Positions 25,943-34,548 of a stretch of 64,000 nt of DNA are shown here, piece by piece. Origin of the DNA: Cupriavidus pinatubonensis (GTDB lineage Bacteria > Pseudomonadota > Gammaproteobacteria > Burkholderiales > Burkholderiaceae); contig NZ_CP080767.1 in assembly GCF_019602855.1 (NCBI RefSeq), positions 1,736,001-1,800,000 on the forward strand, in the 5' to 3' direction. The translations under genes and the position numbers were made by a program. The notes beneath the pieces were generated by a model. That model did no database searches, was not told where the DNA came from, and saw only the letters and a program-made list of their open reading frames with translations. Position 1 is the stretch's first letter; each line of letters begins with the position of its first letter.

Positions 25943-26938
25943 ATGAAGGCGATCTGGTACGAAAAACAAGGGCGGGCGGAAGAGGTGCTGGCCTTCGGCG
26001 AGCTACCCACGCCGCAACCGGCCCCTGGCGAGGTCCGCGTGCGCCTCCACGCATCGGCCGTTAACCCGGCAGATGCAAACCGGCGCGCCGGACGCATGCA
26101 TGGTGGCATGGAGTTCCCGCGCATCATTCCGAATAGCGATGGCGCGGGTGTGATCGACGCGCTTGGGCATGGCGTCGACCAGAAGATGCTGGGCACGCGG
26201 ATTTGGTTGCATTTCGGACAGCGCGGGCGTCCGTTCGGTACAGCGGCAGAGTACATCTGCGTGCCACACGAATTGACGTCACCACTGCCCGAGCATCTGG
26301 ACTTCGCGCAGGGCGCATGCCTGGGCATTCCTGCAATGACGGCATATATCGCCCTGTTCCAGCGCGGAGCGATCAAAGGCAAGTACGTCCTCGTGACCGG
26401 CGGTGCGGGAGCCGTTGGGCACTACGCGGTGCAACTCGCCAAGTGGGGCGGCGCACATGTCATTGCCACCGCCAGCTCCGCACGCAAGGCGGCTCACGCC
26501 GCAGCGGGTGGCGCCGATGCAGTGGTCGACTACCGTGCTCCCGATGCTGCGCAGCAGATTCTCGATGCCACTCACGGGCAAGGCGTAGACCACATCGTCG
26601 ATGTCAATGCCATCGACAATTCCAGGCTGTGCTTCGAAGCAGCCGCTAACCATGCGCAGTGGGTCTCGTATGCAAACGGTGCCGGCCTCGAACAGGCGGT
26701 TCCGCTGGTCACGCTGATTCGCAAGAACCTCTGCCTGCAGGGACTCTACCTGCCGGGATTGCCCTACGAGATGCGCTGGATTGCGCAGGAGGGCTTGTCG
26801 CGCTGGATGCACGACGTCCCGAATGCCATCCACGCTGTCGACAGCGTCTTCGACCTGCAAGACACCGAGAAGGCTCATCAGGCCGTCGAGGCCGGCGCGA
26901 AGCTCGGCACCGTTGTGGTTCAGTGTGTCGCGCAATAG
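25943..26938 (+). CDS. Zinc-free MDR alcohol dehydrogenase / quinone reductase
   Basis: 331 residues with the N-terminal MKAIWYEKQGRAEEVLAFGELPTP and the segment GEVRVRLHASAVNPADANRRAG typical of quinone-oxidoreductase-like MDR enzymes, and a Rossmann motif VLVTGGAGAVGHYAVQLAKWGG near residue 152. No structural-zinc lobe is present. It follows the TauD gene by 60 bases and precedes a hydrolase by 69, so the three likely form an operon, with this enzyme reducing a double bond or carbonyl in the product of the dioxygenase (inference). Confidence 0.9.
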   Translation: MKAIWYEKQGRAEEVLAFGELPTPQPAPGEVRVRLHASAVNPADANRRAGRMHGGMEFPRIIPNSDGAGVIDALGHGVDQKMLGTRIWLHFGQRGRPFGTAAEYICVPHELTSPLPEHLDFAQGACLGIPAMTAYIALFQRGAIKGKYVLVTGGAGAVGHYAVQLAKWGGAHVIATASSARKAAHAAAGGADAVVDYRAPDAAQQILDATHGQGVDHIVDVNAIDNSRLCFEAAANHAQWVSYANGAGLEQAVPLVTLIRKNLCLQGLYLPGLPYEMRWIAQEGLSRWMHDVPNAIHAVDSVFDLQDTEKAHQAVEAGAKLGTVVVQCVAQ

Positions 26939-27007
26939 ATCACCAGCGCCGTGCTCGCTGGCGGACATAACAGTGAGTTTTCCAATCAAACGAGGAGTGT
27001 AAATCCC

Positions 27008-27577
27008 ATGACATCCGGAAATCAGCCAACCGTTGTGATCGTTCCCGGCTTTCGCGATCACATGCCGGAGCACTGGCAGTCGCTGCTGGCAGAACGCCTG
27101 GAGCAGCAGGGAAGAGCGGTGCGCATCGTGCCCCAGATTGATCACGACAAGCGGTTGCGCCGTGCCAGGGTCGAGAACCTGGAGCGTGTTGTCAGTAGCA
27201 TCTCGGGACCGGCCATCCTCGTTGGCCACAGCGTGGGGTGTCTGATCACCGTTCACTGGGCACAGGAGACGCAGTGCGCGGTGCACGGCGTACTGCTTGC
27301 CGCGCCGGCCGACTTCGATAGCCCGTTGCCGCCCGGATACGCGGTTCCGCAGACGCTGGCGGATGAAGGATGGACCCCGATTCCGCGGCGGCCCCTCAAA
27401 TTCCCGAGCATCGTCGTCGCGAGCCGCAATGATCCGCTCGGCAAGTTCGAACGAATCCGCGAGATGGCGCAGGCTTGGGGCAGCCGGTTCGTCGATGCCG
27501 GGGAAGTCGGGCATCTGGGGCCGGCGGATGGCTTTGGGACGTGGCCGCTGGCGGAGGCGCTTGTTCAGGAACTCTGA
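27008..27577 (+). CDS. RBBP9/YdeN-family alpha/beta serine hydrolase
   Basis: 189 residues, the short alpha/beta hydrolase type. The N-terminal VVIVPGFRDHMPEHWQSLLAERL carries the HWQ signature of the family; the nucleophile is Ser in ILVGHSVGCLITVHWA, and the acid and histidine come from VVASRNDP and VGHLGPADGFGTW. GAGGAG lies 10 bases before the ATG at 27008; an earlier in-frame ATG at 26951 is not supported. Native substrates of this family are unknown. It is last in the TauD / MDR / hydrolase set. Confidence 0.88.
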   Translation: MTSGNQPTVVIVPGFRDHMPEHWQSLLAERLEQQGRAVRIVPQIDHDKRLRRARVENLERVVSSISGPAILVGHSVGCLITVHWAQETQCAVHGVLLAAPADFDSPLPPGYAVPQTLADEGWTPIPRRPLKFPSIVVASRNDPLGKFERIREMAQAWGSRFVDAGEVGHLGPADGFGTWPLAEALVQEL

Positions 27578-27583
27578 TCAGGA

Positions 27584-27620
27584 GCGGCATCGATCCAATG
27601 CCTGATTGGTTCGATGCCGC
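27584..27620. terminator. Strong hairpin between convergent hydrolase and DsbA-like genes
   Basis: Arms of 16 bases (GCGGCATCGATCCAAT and its complement with a single mismatch) enclose a 5-base loop, 6 bases after the hydrolase stop and 14 before the DsbA-like stop. It lacks a T tract but its position suits a shared bidirectional transcription end. Confidence 0.6.
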
Positions 27621-27634
27621 GATGCAAGCGCTCG

Positions 27635-28282
27635 TCAGCCCTGACGCTTCGCCAGGACCTCGCGGATGATCTGCGCGAAGGCGTCGGCTGACTGCCCGCC
27701 CGCGACGAGATAGCGGTTGTCGAAGATGATCGACGGAACGGAATTGATACCCATCGCCTGGAACTCCGCGACTTCCGCGCGGACCTCGGCAGCATACTCG
27801 CCGCTCTCCAGCACGCGCTGTGCTTGCGCGGCATCGAGCCCTGCAGCCTTGACTGCTTCCAGCAGTACCTCGTGATTGCTGGGGTCCTTGCCGTTACCGT
27901 GATATGCCTTGAGCAGCGCCTCCTTGAGCGCCAGCGCCTTGCCCTGCGTACTGGCCCAGTGCAGCAGCCGATGACCGTCGAAGGTGTTGTAGACATGGGT
28001 CCTGGGAGCGAAGTCGAAACCGGCGCTTGCGCCGCGTTCGCGTATCAGCGCAAGCCTCTCCGCGACTTGCGTAGCGGTACTGCCGTTCTTCCTGCTAGCG
28101 TAGTCGAGAAGGGTCTGGCCTTCCGGCGGCATATCCGGGTTCAGTTCAAACGAACGCACGACGACTTCGGCATCCACTTCGTCGCCAAGTTGCTCCAGCG
28201 CGTGCTTGAGCGACGACAAGCCGATGGCACACCACGGGCAGGCAATATCGGAGACGAAGTCGATCCGCAGTGCTTGAGTCAT
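27635..28282 (-). CDS. DsbA/FrnE-family thioredoxin-fold oxidoreductase
   Basis: 215 residues. The redox motif CPWC lies at residues 15-18 (DFVSDIACPWCAIG), with the cis-proline side in GINSVPSIIFDNRYLVAGGQ. There is no signal peptide, so it is cytoplasmic like FrnE and 2-hydroxychromene-2-carboxylate isomerase relatives. FrnE proteins act as disulfide isomerases in oxidative stress or antibiotic pathways. An AGGAAAAGG site precedes the ATG. It is monocistronic and convergent with the hydrolase. Confidence 0.9.
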   Translation of the reverse strand: MTQALRIDFVSDIACPWCAIGLSSLKHALEQLGDEVDAEVVVRSFELNPDMPPEGQTLLDYASRKNGSTATQVAERLALIRERGASAGFDFAPRTHVYNTFDGHRLLHWASTQGKALALKEALLKAYHGNGKDPSNHEVLLEAVKAAGLDAAQAQRVLESGEYAAEVRAEVAEFQAMGINSVPSIIFDNRYLVAGGQSADAFAQIIREVLAKRQG

Positions 28283-28541
28283 TTCCTTTTCCTGTGAGTG
28301 ATCTTTTTTCGCATGTCAGATCATCCTGCACGGCGATACTTCGCGCTTTGCATTACGTGCCAGGCATTTGACCTTTTGTGACAGCGGGCACTGGTGCAGG
28401 AAACAATGGCGCGCATCGTTGCGGATTCGGAGAAGACAGGAATGGCGTAGTGCCATGACCGGCTTTTCGTGGCGGGTTAGTCCGGCTTGACAATGCATGA
28501 CCTAGATTTACCATGGACTGTCATTTTCTGATTAGCCCCCG

Positions 28542-29618
28542 ATGTCGCTACTTGTCCGCGCCGCAGCCCTTACCAACTACTGCGAAGTTGCGCGTGCCGG
28601 CGGGCTTGATCCGCTACGAATGATGTTTGACGCCGGAATCAGTCCGAGCGTACTGCGCGAGCCGGATCTCATGATTCAGGTGGATCGTTTCGGGCGGCTG
28701 CTCCAGACCTCTGCAACGCTGTCAGGCAACGAGAGTTTCGGATTGAGCATGGCCGAGTCGCGCCTGTTGTCCAACCTGGGGCCGGTAGGCATGCTGATCC
28801 GCGACCAGGCGACGCTGCGCGACGCGCTCGGCATGTTGATGCGCTACCAATCGATTCTCAACGGCGCGAAGTCGCTGGCAGTCGAGGAGTGTGGTGGACG
28901 GGTCATCATTCGCGAGGTACTGATCGCCGGCAGCGCGCATCAGCCAACTCGCCAACGGGTTGAACTGGCGCTGGGGGTCATGGTGCGGCTGATACGCCAG
29001 CTCATCAAACCGGACTGGCAGCCGCAGCGCGTATGCTTCGAGCACCCGGCCCCGCGCGACCTCAGTACGCATCAGCGGTTCTTTGGCCCGAACGTCGCAT
29101 TCAATTGCGATTTCAATGGCATCGTCTGCGCAAAGTCCGATCTCGATGCGCGCAACCCGTGGGCCGATCCGGCCATGGCACGCTACGCGCAGCGCCTGAT
29201 CGACGAGTCGGCCGCGGCGCGGCAGACGACCATGCTTGAGGACGTACGGCGCACGATCCTGCTGTTGTTGCCCGGCGGGCGCTGCAGCGTCGAGCAGGTC
29301 GCGGAAAATCTCGGCGTGGTCTGCCGCACGGTCCAGCGCAGGCTGGCGGAGCAGGGGCAGAGCTTCTCATCGGTCGTCAACGACATCCGCGTGGAACTCG
29401 CAATGCGTCATGTCGTCGAGAGCGATCGACCTTTTACCGAGGTGGCGACGCTGCTCGGCTTTTCTGCGCCAAGCGGATTCTCGCGCTGGTATCAGACGCA
29501 GTTCGGATGCAGCCCCAAGGAAAGCCGCGCTGCAAGTGCCGCGGTGGGCGAACGGGTGACAGCAACCCCATCTCCTGCCCGCTCGTCGCCCACAGTCAGG
29601 CCTCTCAGTCGAGGGTGA
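28542..29618 (+). CDS. AraC-family regulator with arabinose-binding-like N-terminal domain
   Basis: 358 residues. An OruR/ArgR-type sensory domain covers about residues 15-200 (AALTNYCEVARAGGLDPLRMMFDAGI at the start). The AraC double helix-turn-helix occupies about 235-335, with CSVEQVAENLGVVCRTVQRRLAEQGQSF, then FTEVATLLGFSAPSGFSRWYQTQFGCSPKE. This subtype usually senses a small metabolite to activate a neighbouring catabolic gene. Its 3' end overlaps the stop of the convergent Bug gene by 14 bases. Confidence 0.92.
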   Translation: MSLLVRAAALTNYCEVARAGGLDPLRMMFDAGISPSVLREPDLMIQVDRFGRLLQTSATLSGNESFGLSMAESRLLSNLGPVGMLIRDQATLRDALGMLMRYQSILNGAKSLAVEECGGRVIIREVLIAGSAHQPTRQRVELALGVMVRLIRQLIKPDWQPQRVCFEHPAPRDLSTHQRFFGPNVAFNCDFNGIVCAKSDLDARNPWADPAMARYAQRLIDESAAARQTTMLEDVRRTILLLLPGGRCSVEQVAENLGVVCRTVQRRLAEQGQSFSSVVNDIRVELAMRHVVESDRPFTEVATLLGFSAPSGFSRWYQTQFGCSPKESRAASAAVGERVTATPSPARSSPTVRPLSRG

Positions 29619-30606
29619 TCTTCCCCGCCTTGACGATCTGGCCATAGCGCGAAATATCGCGCTCGATCAGTTTGCGGAAATCCTCGGATGTACCGCCCAC
29701 CGGCACGAAGCCGAGGTCGGTCAGCTTCTTCGCCACGTCCGGGCTGCGCGTTGCGGCGGCAATTTCCTTCGCCATGCGGTCAACCACCGGCGCCGGCGTG
29801 CCGGCAGGCGCCAGCAGGCCAGTCCAGGAACTCATGACGAAGCCCGGGAAGCCTGACTCTTCCATGGTCGGGATATTCGGCTCGCCGGGCCAGCGCTTGG
29901 CCGAGGCAACGGCCAGCACATTGATCTTGCCGGACTTCACGTGCGGCATCGGGACCAGCAGCGGATCGAAGGCGACCGACACCTCGCCGGATATGAGCGC
30001 CGGCAGGATCGGTGCGCTGCCGTTGTAGGGAATATGAGTCATCTTGACTTTCGATTCCATGGCCAGGCGCTCGCCGGTCAGGTGTGCCGAGCTGCCTACG
30101 CCGCTGGAGCCGAAGGTCAGCGTGTCCGGATGCTTCTTGCCGTAGTCGACCAGTTCACCGACGGTCTTGACGGGCAGCTTCTTGCTCGAGAACAGGAACA
30201 GCGGAAGTTCCGCCATCTCAGCCACCGGCACGAGGTCCGAAGGCTTGTAGCTGAGCTTGGAATACAGCGACATGTTGGCGCTGTAGGCTGCAAGCACCGA
30301 GACAAAGGTATAGCCGTCCGGCGCCGAGCGCGCGGCGACGCCTACGCCCAGCGTGCTGTTCGCGCCGGGCTTGTTCTCGATGATGATCGGCTGGCCGAGG
30401 CTTTGCGCGACCTTCTCGAACACGACGCGGGATACCGTGTCGGTCGACCCGCCGGGCGTGTAGGGAACAATGACCTTGATCGGCTTGGTCGGCCACGCGT
30501 CGGCGGCAAAAGTGGTGTGGCCCAGAACCATGCCTGCAATGGCGAATGTCGCCAGTCGTGCGCCGCGCGCCACGGAATTCTTGATGCTCAACTGCGTCTC
30601 CTGCAT
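29605..30606 (-). CDS. Bug/TctC-family periplasmic substrate-binding protein
   Basis: 333 residues. Signal peptide (LATFAIAGMVLGHTTFA, cleavage before ADAWPTK) then the Bug fold: WPTKPIKVIVPYTPGGSTDTVSRVVFEKVAQSLG, PIIIENKPGANSTLGVG and MTHIPYNGSAPILPALISGEV. The ATG at 30606 gives a normal signal peptide; the frame runs much further upstream but without family features. It binds a carboxylate in the periplasm. There are no tctA or tctB genes nearby. It is on the same strand as the LysR gene upstream at 31672. Confidence 0.92.
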   Translation of the reverse strand: MQETQLSIKNSVARGARLATFAIAGMVLGHTTFAADAWPTKPIKVIVPYTPGGSTDTVSRVVFEKVAQSLGQPIIIENKPGANSTLGVGVAARSAPDGYTFVSVLAAYSANMSLYSKLSYKPSDLVPVAEMAELPLFLFSSKKLPVKTVGELVDYGKKHPDTLTFGSSGVGSSAHLTGERLAMESKVKMTHIPYNGSAPILPALISGEVSVAFDPLLVPMPHVKSGKINVLAVASAKRWPGEPNIPTMEESGFPGFVMSSWTGLLAPAGTPAPVVDRMAKEIAAATRSPDVAKKLTDLGFVPVGGTSEDFRKLIERDISRYGQIVKAGKITLD

Positions 30607-30808
30607 TGGAACAAATCTTCCCCCGCGTTTGCCGGGGTTCTCGCGGTCAATCCGCAGGCCGATTATGCCGGAGGGGGCGAGGGCGTATTTCGCGCGAAGC
30701 CCGCAATCGGCCGCATGCCACGCACGGAGTGTGCGATAAGCGACCGCCTGCGTGGGGACGCGGCATTGGTCTTGCACGAGCAGCCCCTCGGGCTGGCTCG
30801 CTATCGGT

Positions 30809-31672
30809 TTATGCGTGCAACTCGGCGACGATGCGCTCCGCCAGAAAATCGCAGGGCGGCCGGTTCGACGTGACACTGCGCGCAAGGATGATCTCAAGCG
30901 TGCCGATCTCGGGCAGACCCTGCGCCGACCCGAGCAGCGTAAAGTCGGACGGCACCGCGCACCGCGCCAGCGGGGTGATGGCAAGGCCGGCGCGCGCCAT
31001 CGTCAGCAGGCCCAGCAGGCTGGGGCTCTCATAGGAGGTGCGATACGCGATCTTGGCGCGCTCAAGGCTTCGGATCGCCTTTTCGCGCGCGACGCTTCCC
31101 GGCAGGAACACGGCGATGGGGAGGGGCCGCTCTCGCCAGATTTCCGTGGACCCCGGGTCGGTTGCCCACACCATTGGCTCATGCCGCAGAAACTCGCCGG
31201 TCAGCCCTTTGACGCGCGTCGCGCAGACGAGATCCACCGTGCCATCGCGCAGCATCGGCGCGAGCGCGACGCTGGGCAGCCCGATGACCTGGATCTCGAC
31301 CTTGGGGTAGGTGGCCGAGAACTTCTTCAGAATGGGCGGGAACAGCGACGATGCGTAATCGTCAGGTACGCCGATCACCACGCGGCCCGTGACGTCGGGC
31401 CGCACGATCGCCGCCCACGCCTCATCGCGAAGGGCAATGATCCGGCGCGCATACGTCAGCAGAACCTCACCGTCCTGCGTCGGAATCACGCTGCGTGGCT
31501 TGCGTATGAAGAGCGCTTTGCCGAGCGCCGATTCCAGCGTTTTGATCTGCATGCTCACGGCCGACTGCGAGCGATGCACGAGGTCGGCAGCCCGGCTGAT
31601 GGTGCCGGAGTCTGCGACGGCAATGATCATGGTCAGGACGTCGACGTCGAGGGCTTTCATCTCAGTGGTCAT
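30809..31672 (-). CDS. LysR-family regulator
   Basis: 287 residues. Winged helix in about residues 8-65 (LDVDVLTMIIAVADSGTISRAADLVHRSQSAVSMQIKTLESALGKALFIR), then an effector domain with GRVVIGVPDDYASSLFPPILKKF. It is divergent from an alpha/beta hydrolase gene across 104 AT-rich bases that contain the pyrimidine run GATTTTCTTTTTT, and 202 bases upstream of the Bug gene on its own strand. It probably controls one or both. Confidence 0.92.
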   Translation of the reverse strand: MTTEMKALDVDVLTMIIAVADSGTISRAADLVHRSQSAVSMQIKTLESALGKALFIRKPRSVIPTQDGEVLLTYARRIIALRDEAWAAIVRPDVTGRVVIGVPDDYASSLFPPILKKFSATYPKVEIQVIGLPSVALAPMLRDGTVDLVCATRVKGLTGEFLRHEPMVWATDPGSTEIWRERPLPIAVFLPGSVAREKAIRSLERAKIAYRTSYESPSLLGLLTMARAGLAITPLARCAVPSDFTLLGSAQGLPEIGTLEIILARSVTSNRPPCDFLAERIVAELHA

Positions 31673-31776
31673 GCGTTTGTCCGGGAGGCATCAGAAAATC
31701 TGAAGGATTCCATCAATATTATGCGATTTTCTTTTTTCGTGCGCTGCAGCAAAGTTCGCAAAACGGAGTCATTCCA

Positions 31777-32658
31777 ATGAACGCACGAGCGCCCCTGTCT
31801 ACCTTGGCACTTGCCGGTGCCTGGCCCCAACCCGCCTTTGTCTCCACTGCTTCTGGCATTTCCATTCCCTACGTGGAGGCCGGGAGCGGCGAGCCTATGG
31901 TATTTGTGCACGGGTCGCTGTGCGACTACCGGTATTGGGATCCGCAGCTCGCTTCGCTGTCGAAGCACTTCCACTGCTTCGCGCCGAGCCTGGGCCATTA
32001 CTGGCCGGAGACCTGCGCCTTCGGTCGCGGCGACTTCAGTTGGGAGGCACACGTCGCCGAGATGGCGGAGTTCATCCAGGCGTTGCATCGCGGGCCGGTC
32101 CATCTGGTCGGCCACTCGCGTGGCGGCTGCATTACGTTTCATCTGGCGCGCGAATGCCCGCATCTGGTGAAGACACTCACGCTCGCCGATCCAGGTGGCC
32201 CCTTGCAGACAACTCCGCAAGCAGAGGCCGCCAAACTCCCGCCGGCCACCCAGGCATTGCGGGCGAAGGCCGCGGAACTGATCGAGCAAGGCGAATTCGA
32301 TGCGGGCCTGAACCTGTTTGTCGACTCGGTCACCATGCCCGGTTTCTGGGACAAGAGTTCCCCGAGCTTCCGTACGATGGCGCTCGATAATGCGCTCACA
32401 CTGCCGAAGCAAATGCGTGACCCGTTGCCCGCCTACACGCGCGAGGCTGCCCGTGACATCCAGTGCCCGACGTTGCTGATCGATGGGCAAAAGAGTCCGC
32501 GCATGTTCCGCAGCACGGTTGAGAAGCTCCAGGAGTGGATCGGTGGCGCGCAGCGGCAGACCATTGCCGGAGCTTCCCACGGCATGAATATCGCGAACCC
32601 CAGCGCGTTCAATCGGGCCGTTGCGGCGTTTAGTGCTGGACTATCACTTCATATCTGA
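31777..32658 (+). CDS. Alpha/beta-fold hydrolase
   Basis: 293 residues. The oxyanion region is MVFVHGSLCDYRYWDPQL, the nucleophile Ser is in VHLVGHSRGGCITFHLA (near residue 115), the acid lies in LLIDGQKSP and the catalytic histidine in GASHGMNIANP. The pattern is that of esterases and meta-cleavage-type hydrolases, without enough detail to name a substrate. It is divergent from the LysR gene, which is its likely regulator. Confidence 0.88.
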   Translation: MNARAPLSTLALAGAWPQPAFVSTASGISIPYVEAGSGEPMVFVHGSLCDYRYWDPQLASLSKHFHCFAPSLGHYWPETCAFGRGDFSWEAHVAEMAEFIQALHRGPVHLVGHSRGGCITFHLARECPHLVKTLTLADPGGPLQTTPQAEAAKLPPATQALRAKAAELIEQGEFDAGLNLFVDSVTMPGFWDKSSPSFRTMALDNALTLPKQMRDPLPAYTREAARDIQCPTLLIDGQKSPRMFRSTVEKLQEWIGGAQRQTIAGASHGMNIANPSAFNRAVAAFSAGLSLHI

Positions 32659-33050
32659 GCATTCGGAGACTGGGGCGACAACCGCGCAATTTGGCGATGC
32701 ATCGGCCAGCGGGTCAGCAAACGGCTCGCCGCCGAGCATATTGCGAACGATTGCGGACTGCTCACTCATGTCCGGTGACGCGGTATCGCCTGGGCTCGGT
32801 GTTTTCCACCTGACATTCTTGTGAGTCGCGAGCGTGCCATCCTGGAACGCGATGGCGACTCCCCAATATTCCAGTATCCGAATGTAGTGTGCCGGAGCGC
32901 ACTTGTCTCCGCGGGTGTTGCGACACAACGCTTAACCGCACCGTAACGATCGTGCGTCGCTGGTTGATTGATGCACACCAGCACGATTCGTACAGTTGAC
33001 TGCAAATGACCCCCTTGAGGGCGGCGCCTAAAACAGCAACTGGAGACACC
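32659..33050. other. Non-coding stretch before madL
   Basis: 392 bases with no supported gene. A 94-codon minus-strand frame (32644-32928) has neither a ribosome site nor a recognisable family and may be chance or a gene relic. The right end must hold the madLM promoter; a TTGACT lies at 32994 just upstream of the madL leader. Confidence 0.5.
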
Positions 33051-33446
33051 ATGATCATCTACGGAACCGCGCTACTGGCCATCTGCCATCTGGTGGGCCT
33101 CTACCTTGGCGACCTGCTGGGCGCCGCCATCGGCGTCAAGTCGAACGTTGGCGGCGTGGGCATCGCCATGCTGCTGCTGATATTCCTGCGGCTCTACCTG
33201 CATGACCGGGGCCTGATGCCGAAGGAGACCGAGGCCGGTGTGGGGTTCTGGGGTGCGATGTATATCCCCGTGGTGGTGGCGATGGCGGCCCAGCAAAACG
33301 TGGTGGCCGCGTTGCGCGGCGGCCCGGTGGCGTTGCTGTCGGCAATCCTGGCGGCGGCAGCTTGCGCCTGCCTGATTGCACTGCTCAGCCGCACCGGCGA
33401 CCACGAGCCCCTGCCGCCGTTGGCAGCCGAAGCTGCTTCAAAATAA
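33051..33446 (+). CDS. madL: Malonate transporter subunit MadL
   Basis: 131 residues with four hydrophobic segments. The N-terminal IIYGTALLAICHLVGLYLGDLLGAAIGVKSNVGGVGIAMLLLIF is the MadL signature. With MadM it forms a sodium-dependent malonate importer in the inner membrane. The ATG follows TGGAGA by 5 bases, and madM follows 13 bases later. Unlike classical malonate clusters no malonate decarboxylase genes (mdcA-H or madA-K) are next to it in this window. Confidence 0.93.
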   Translation: MIIYGTALLAICHLVGLYLGDLLGAAIGVKSNVGGVGIAMLLLIFLRLYLHDRGLMPKETEAGVGFWGAMYIPVVVAMAAQQNVVAALRGGPVALLSAILAAAACACLIALLSRTGDHEPLPPLAAEAASK

Positions 33447-33459
33447 GTGGGAGAACGCC

Positions 33460-34239
33460 ATGACTATCGCTGCTCCGGCCATAATGTTCGATAACGTGCT
33501 GCTCCATAACGGTCTCGTGACGGCATTCGCCACCGTCGGCATCGTGATGTGGGTGTCTTCGCAGATCTCGAAACGGCTTACGAAAGGGCGCCTGCATGCC
33601 TCGGCCATCGCCATCATGATCGGCCTTGCGCTGGCGTATTACGGCGGCGTGGTGACCGGCAAGGAAAAAGGGATGGCCGATTTCGCGCTGTTCTCGGGCA
33701 TCGGCCTGATGGGCGGTGCCATGCTGCGCGACTTTGCCATTGTCGCCACCGCCTTCGAGGTCCAGGTGCGCGAGGCACGCAAGGCCGGCATGGTAGGCGC
33801 CGTGTCCCTGCTGCTGGGCACCATAGTCCCGTTCATCGTCGGCGCGTTGGTAGCACGGGCGTTCGGCTACAACGATGCGGTCAGCATGACGACCATCGGC
33901 GCCGGTGCGGTGACCTACATCGTGGGCCCCGTGACGGGGGCGGCGCTGGGCGCAAGTTCCGACGTGATGGCGCTGTCGATTGCCACGGGCCTGGTCAAGG
34001 CCATCATCGTAATGATCGGCACGCCATTCGCGGCCGGCTTCCTGGGCCTGAACAACCCGCGCGCGGCCATGGTGTTCGGCGGCCTCGCCGGCACGGTCAG
34101 CGGTGTATCGGCCGGCCTGGCAGCCACGGATCGGCGGCTGGTGCCTTATGGCGCGCTGGTGGCCACGTTTCACACGGGACTGGGTTGCCTGCTCGGGCCT
34201 TCCGTGCTGTACCTGGCCACCAAGGCGCTGGTGGGTTGA
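33460..34239 (+). CDS. madM: Malonate transporter subunit MadM
   Basis: 259 residues, about the family length, with seven or eight membrane helices. LLHNGLVTAFATVGIVMWVSSQISKRLTKGRLHASAIAIMIGLALAYYGG and FSGIGLMGGAMLRDFAIVATAFEV are characteristic of MadM. The ATG at 33460 follows GGGAG by 7 bases. It is the main membrane subunit of the malonate transporter with MadL. Confidence 0.93.
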   Translation: MTIAAPAIMFDNVLLHNGLVTAFATVGIVMWVSSQISKRLTKGRLHASAIAIMIGLALAYYGGVVTGKEKGMADFALFSGIGLMGGAMLRDFAIVATAFEVQVREARKAGMVGAVSLLLGTIVPFIVGALVARAFGYNDAVSMTTIGAGAVTYIVGPVTGAALGASSDVMALSIATGLVKAIIVMIGTPFAAGFLGLNNPRAAMVFGGLAGTVSGVSAGLAATDRRLVPYGALVATFHTGLGCLLGPSVLYLATKALVG

Positions 34240-34262
34240 GCCCGATCCCAGCCGGCGCCATC

Positions 34263-34535
34263 ATGAGCCTGACACACGCCCAGATTCGCCTGGCTTCGCT
34301 GGTGGCCACTGGCTACCAGCTGACGATCAGACGTTCGCCGGTCGACGCGCAGCCAGTGTGCGTCGAAGTGGTTCAGCCAGCATCACAGGAAGTGGCAGGA
34401 CAGGTACCGTGGCGGCACATCCAGCCGCTGCTTCGTGCGAGAAAGGTTGTATTCGATACGGGCGATGCCACGACAGCGACAGCGGTTGTGGCGCCCGGCA
34501 CCATCAGGACCTTGCAGGAACACGATCTTTGGTAA
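34263..34535 (+). CDS. Small hypothetical protein downstream of madM
   Basis: 90 residues, no recognised family, no signal peptide or membrane helix. It starts 23 bases after madM on the same strand and shows ordinary soluble composition (MSLTHAQIRLASLVATGYQL, later VVFDTGDATTATAVVAPGTI). The ribosome site is weak. It may be a minor member of the madLM operon or a chance frame; confidence is moderate because the codon use resembles its neighbours. Confidence 0.45.
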   Translation: MSLTHAQIRLASLVATGYQLTIRRSPVDAQPVCVEVVQPASQEVAGQVPWRHIQPLLRARKVVFDTGDATTATAVVAPGTIRTLQEHDLW

Positions 34536-34548
34536 CGGCTGATCGTCC

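Noticed and set aside
32644..32928. 94-codon minus-strand frame between the hydrolase and madL genes
   Set aside because: No ribosome site, no recognised family and partial overlap with the hydrolase 3' end; might be a relic but cannot be supported.
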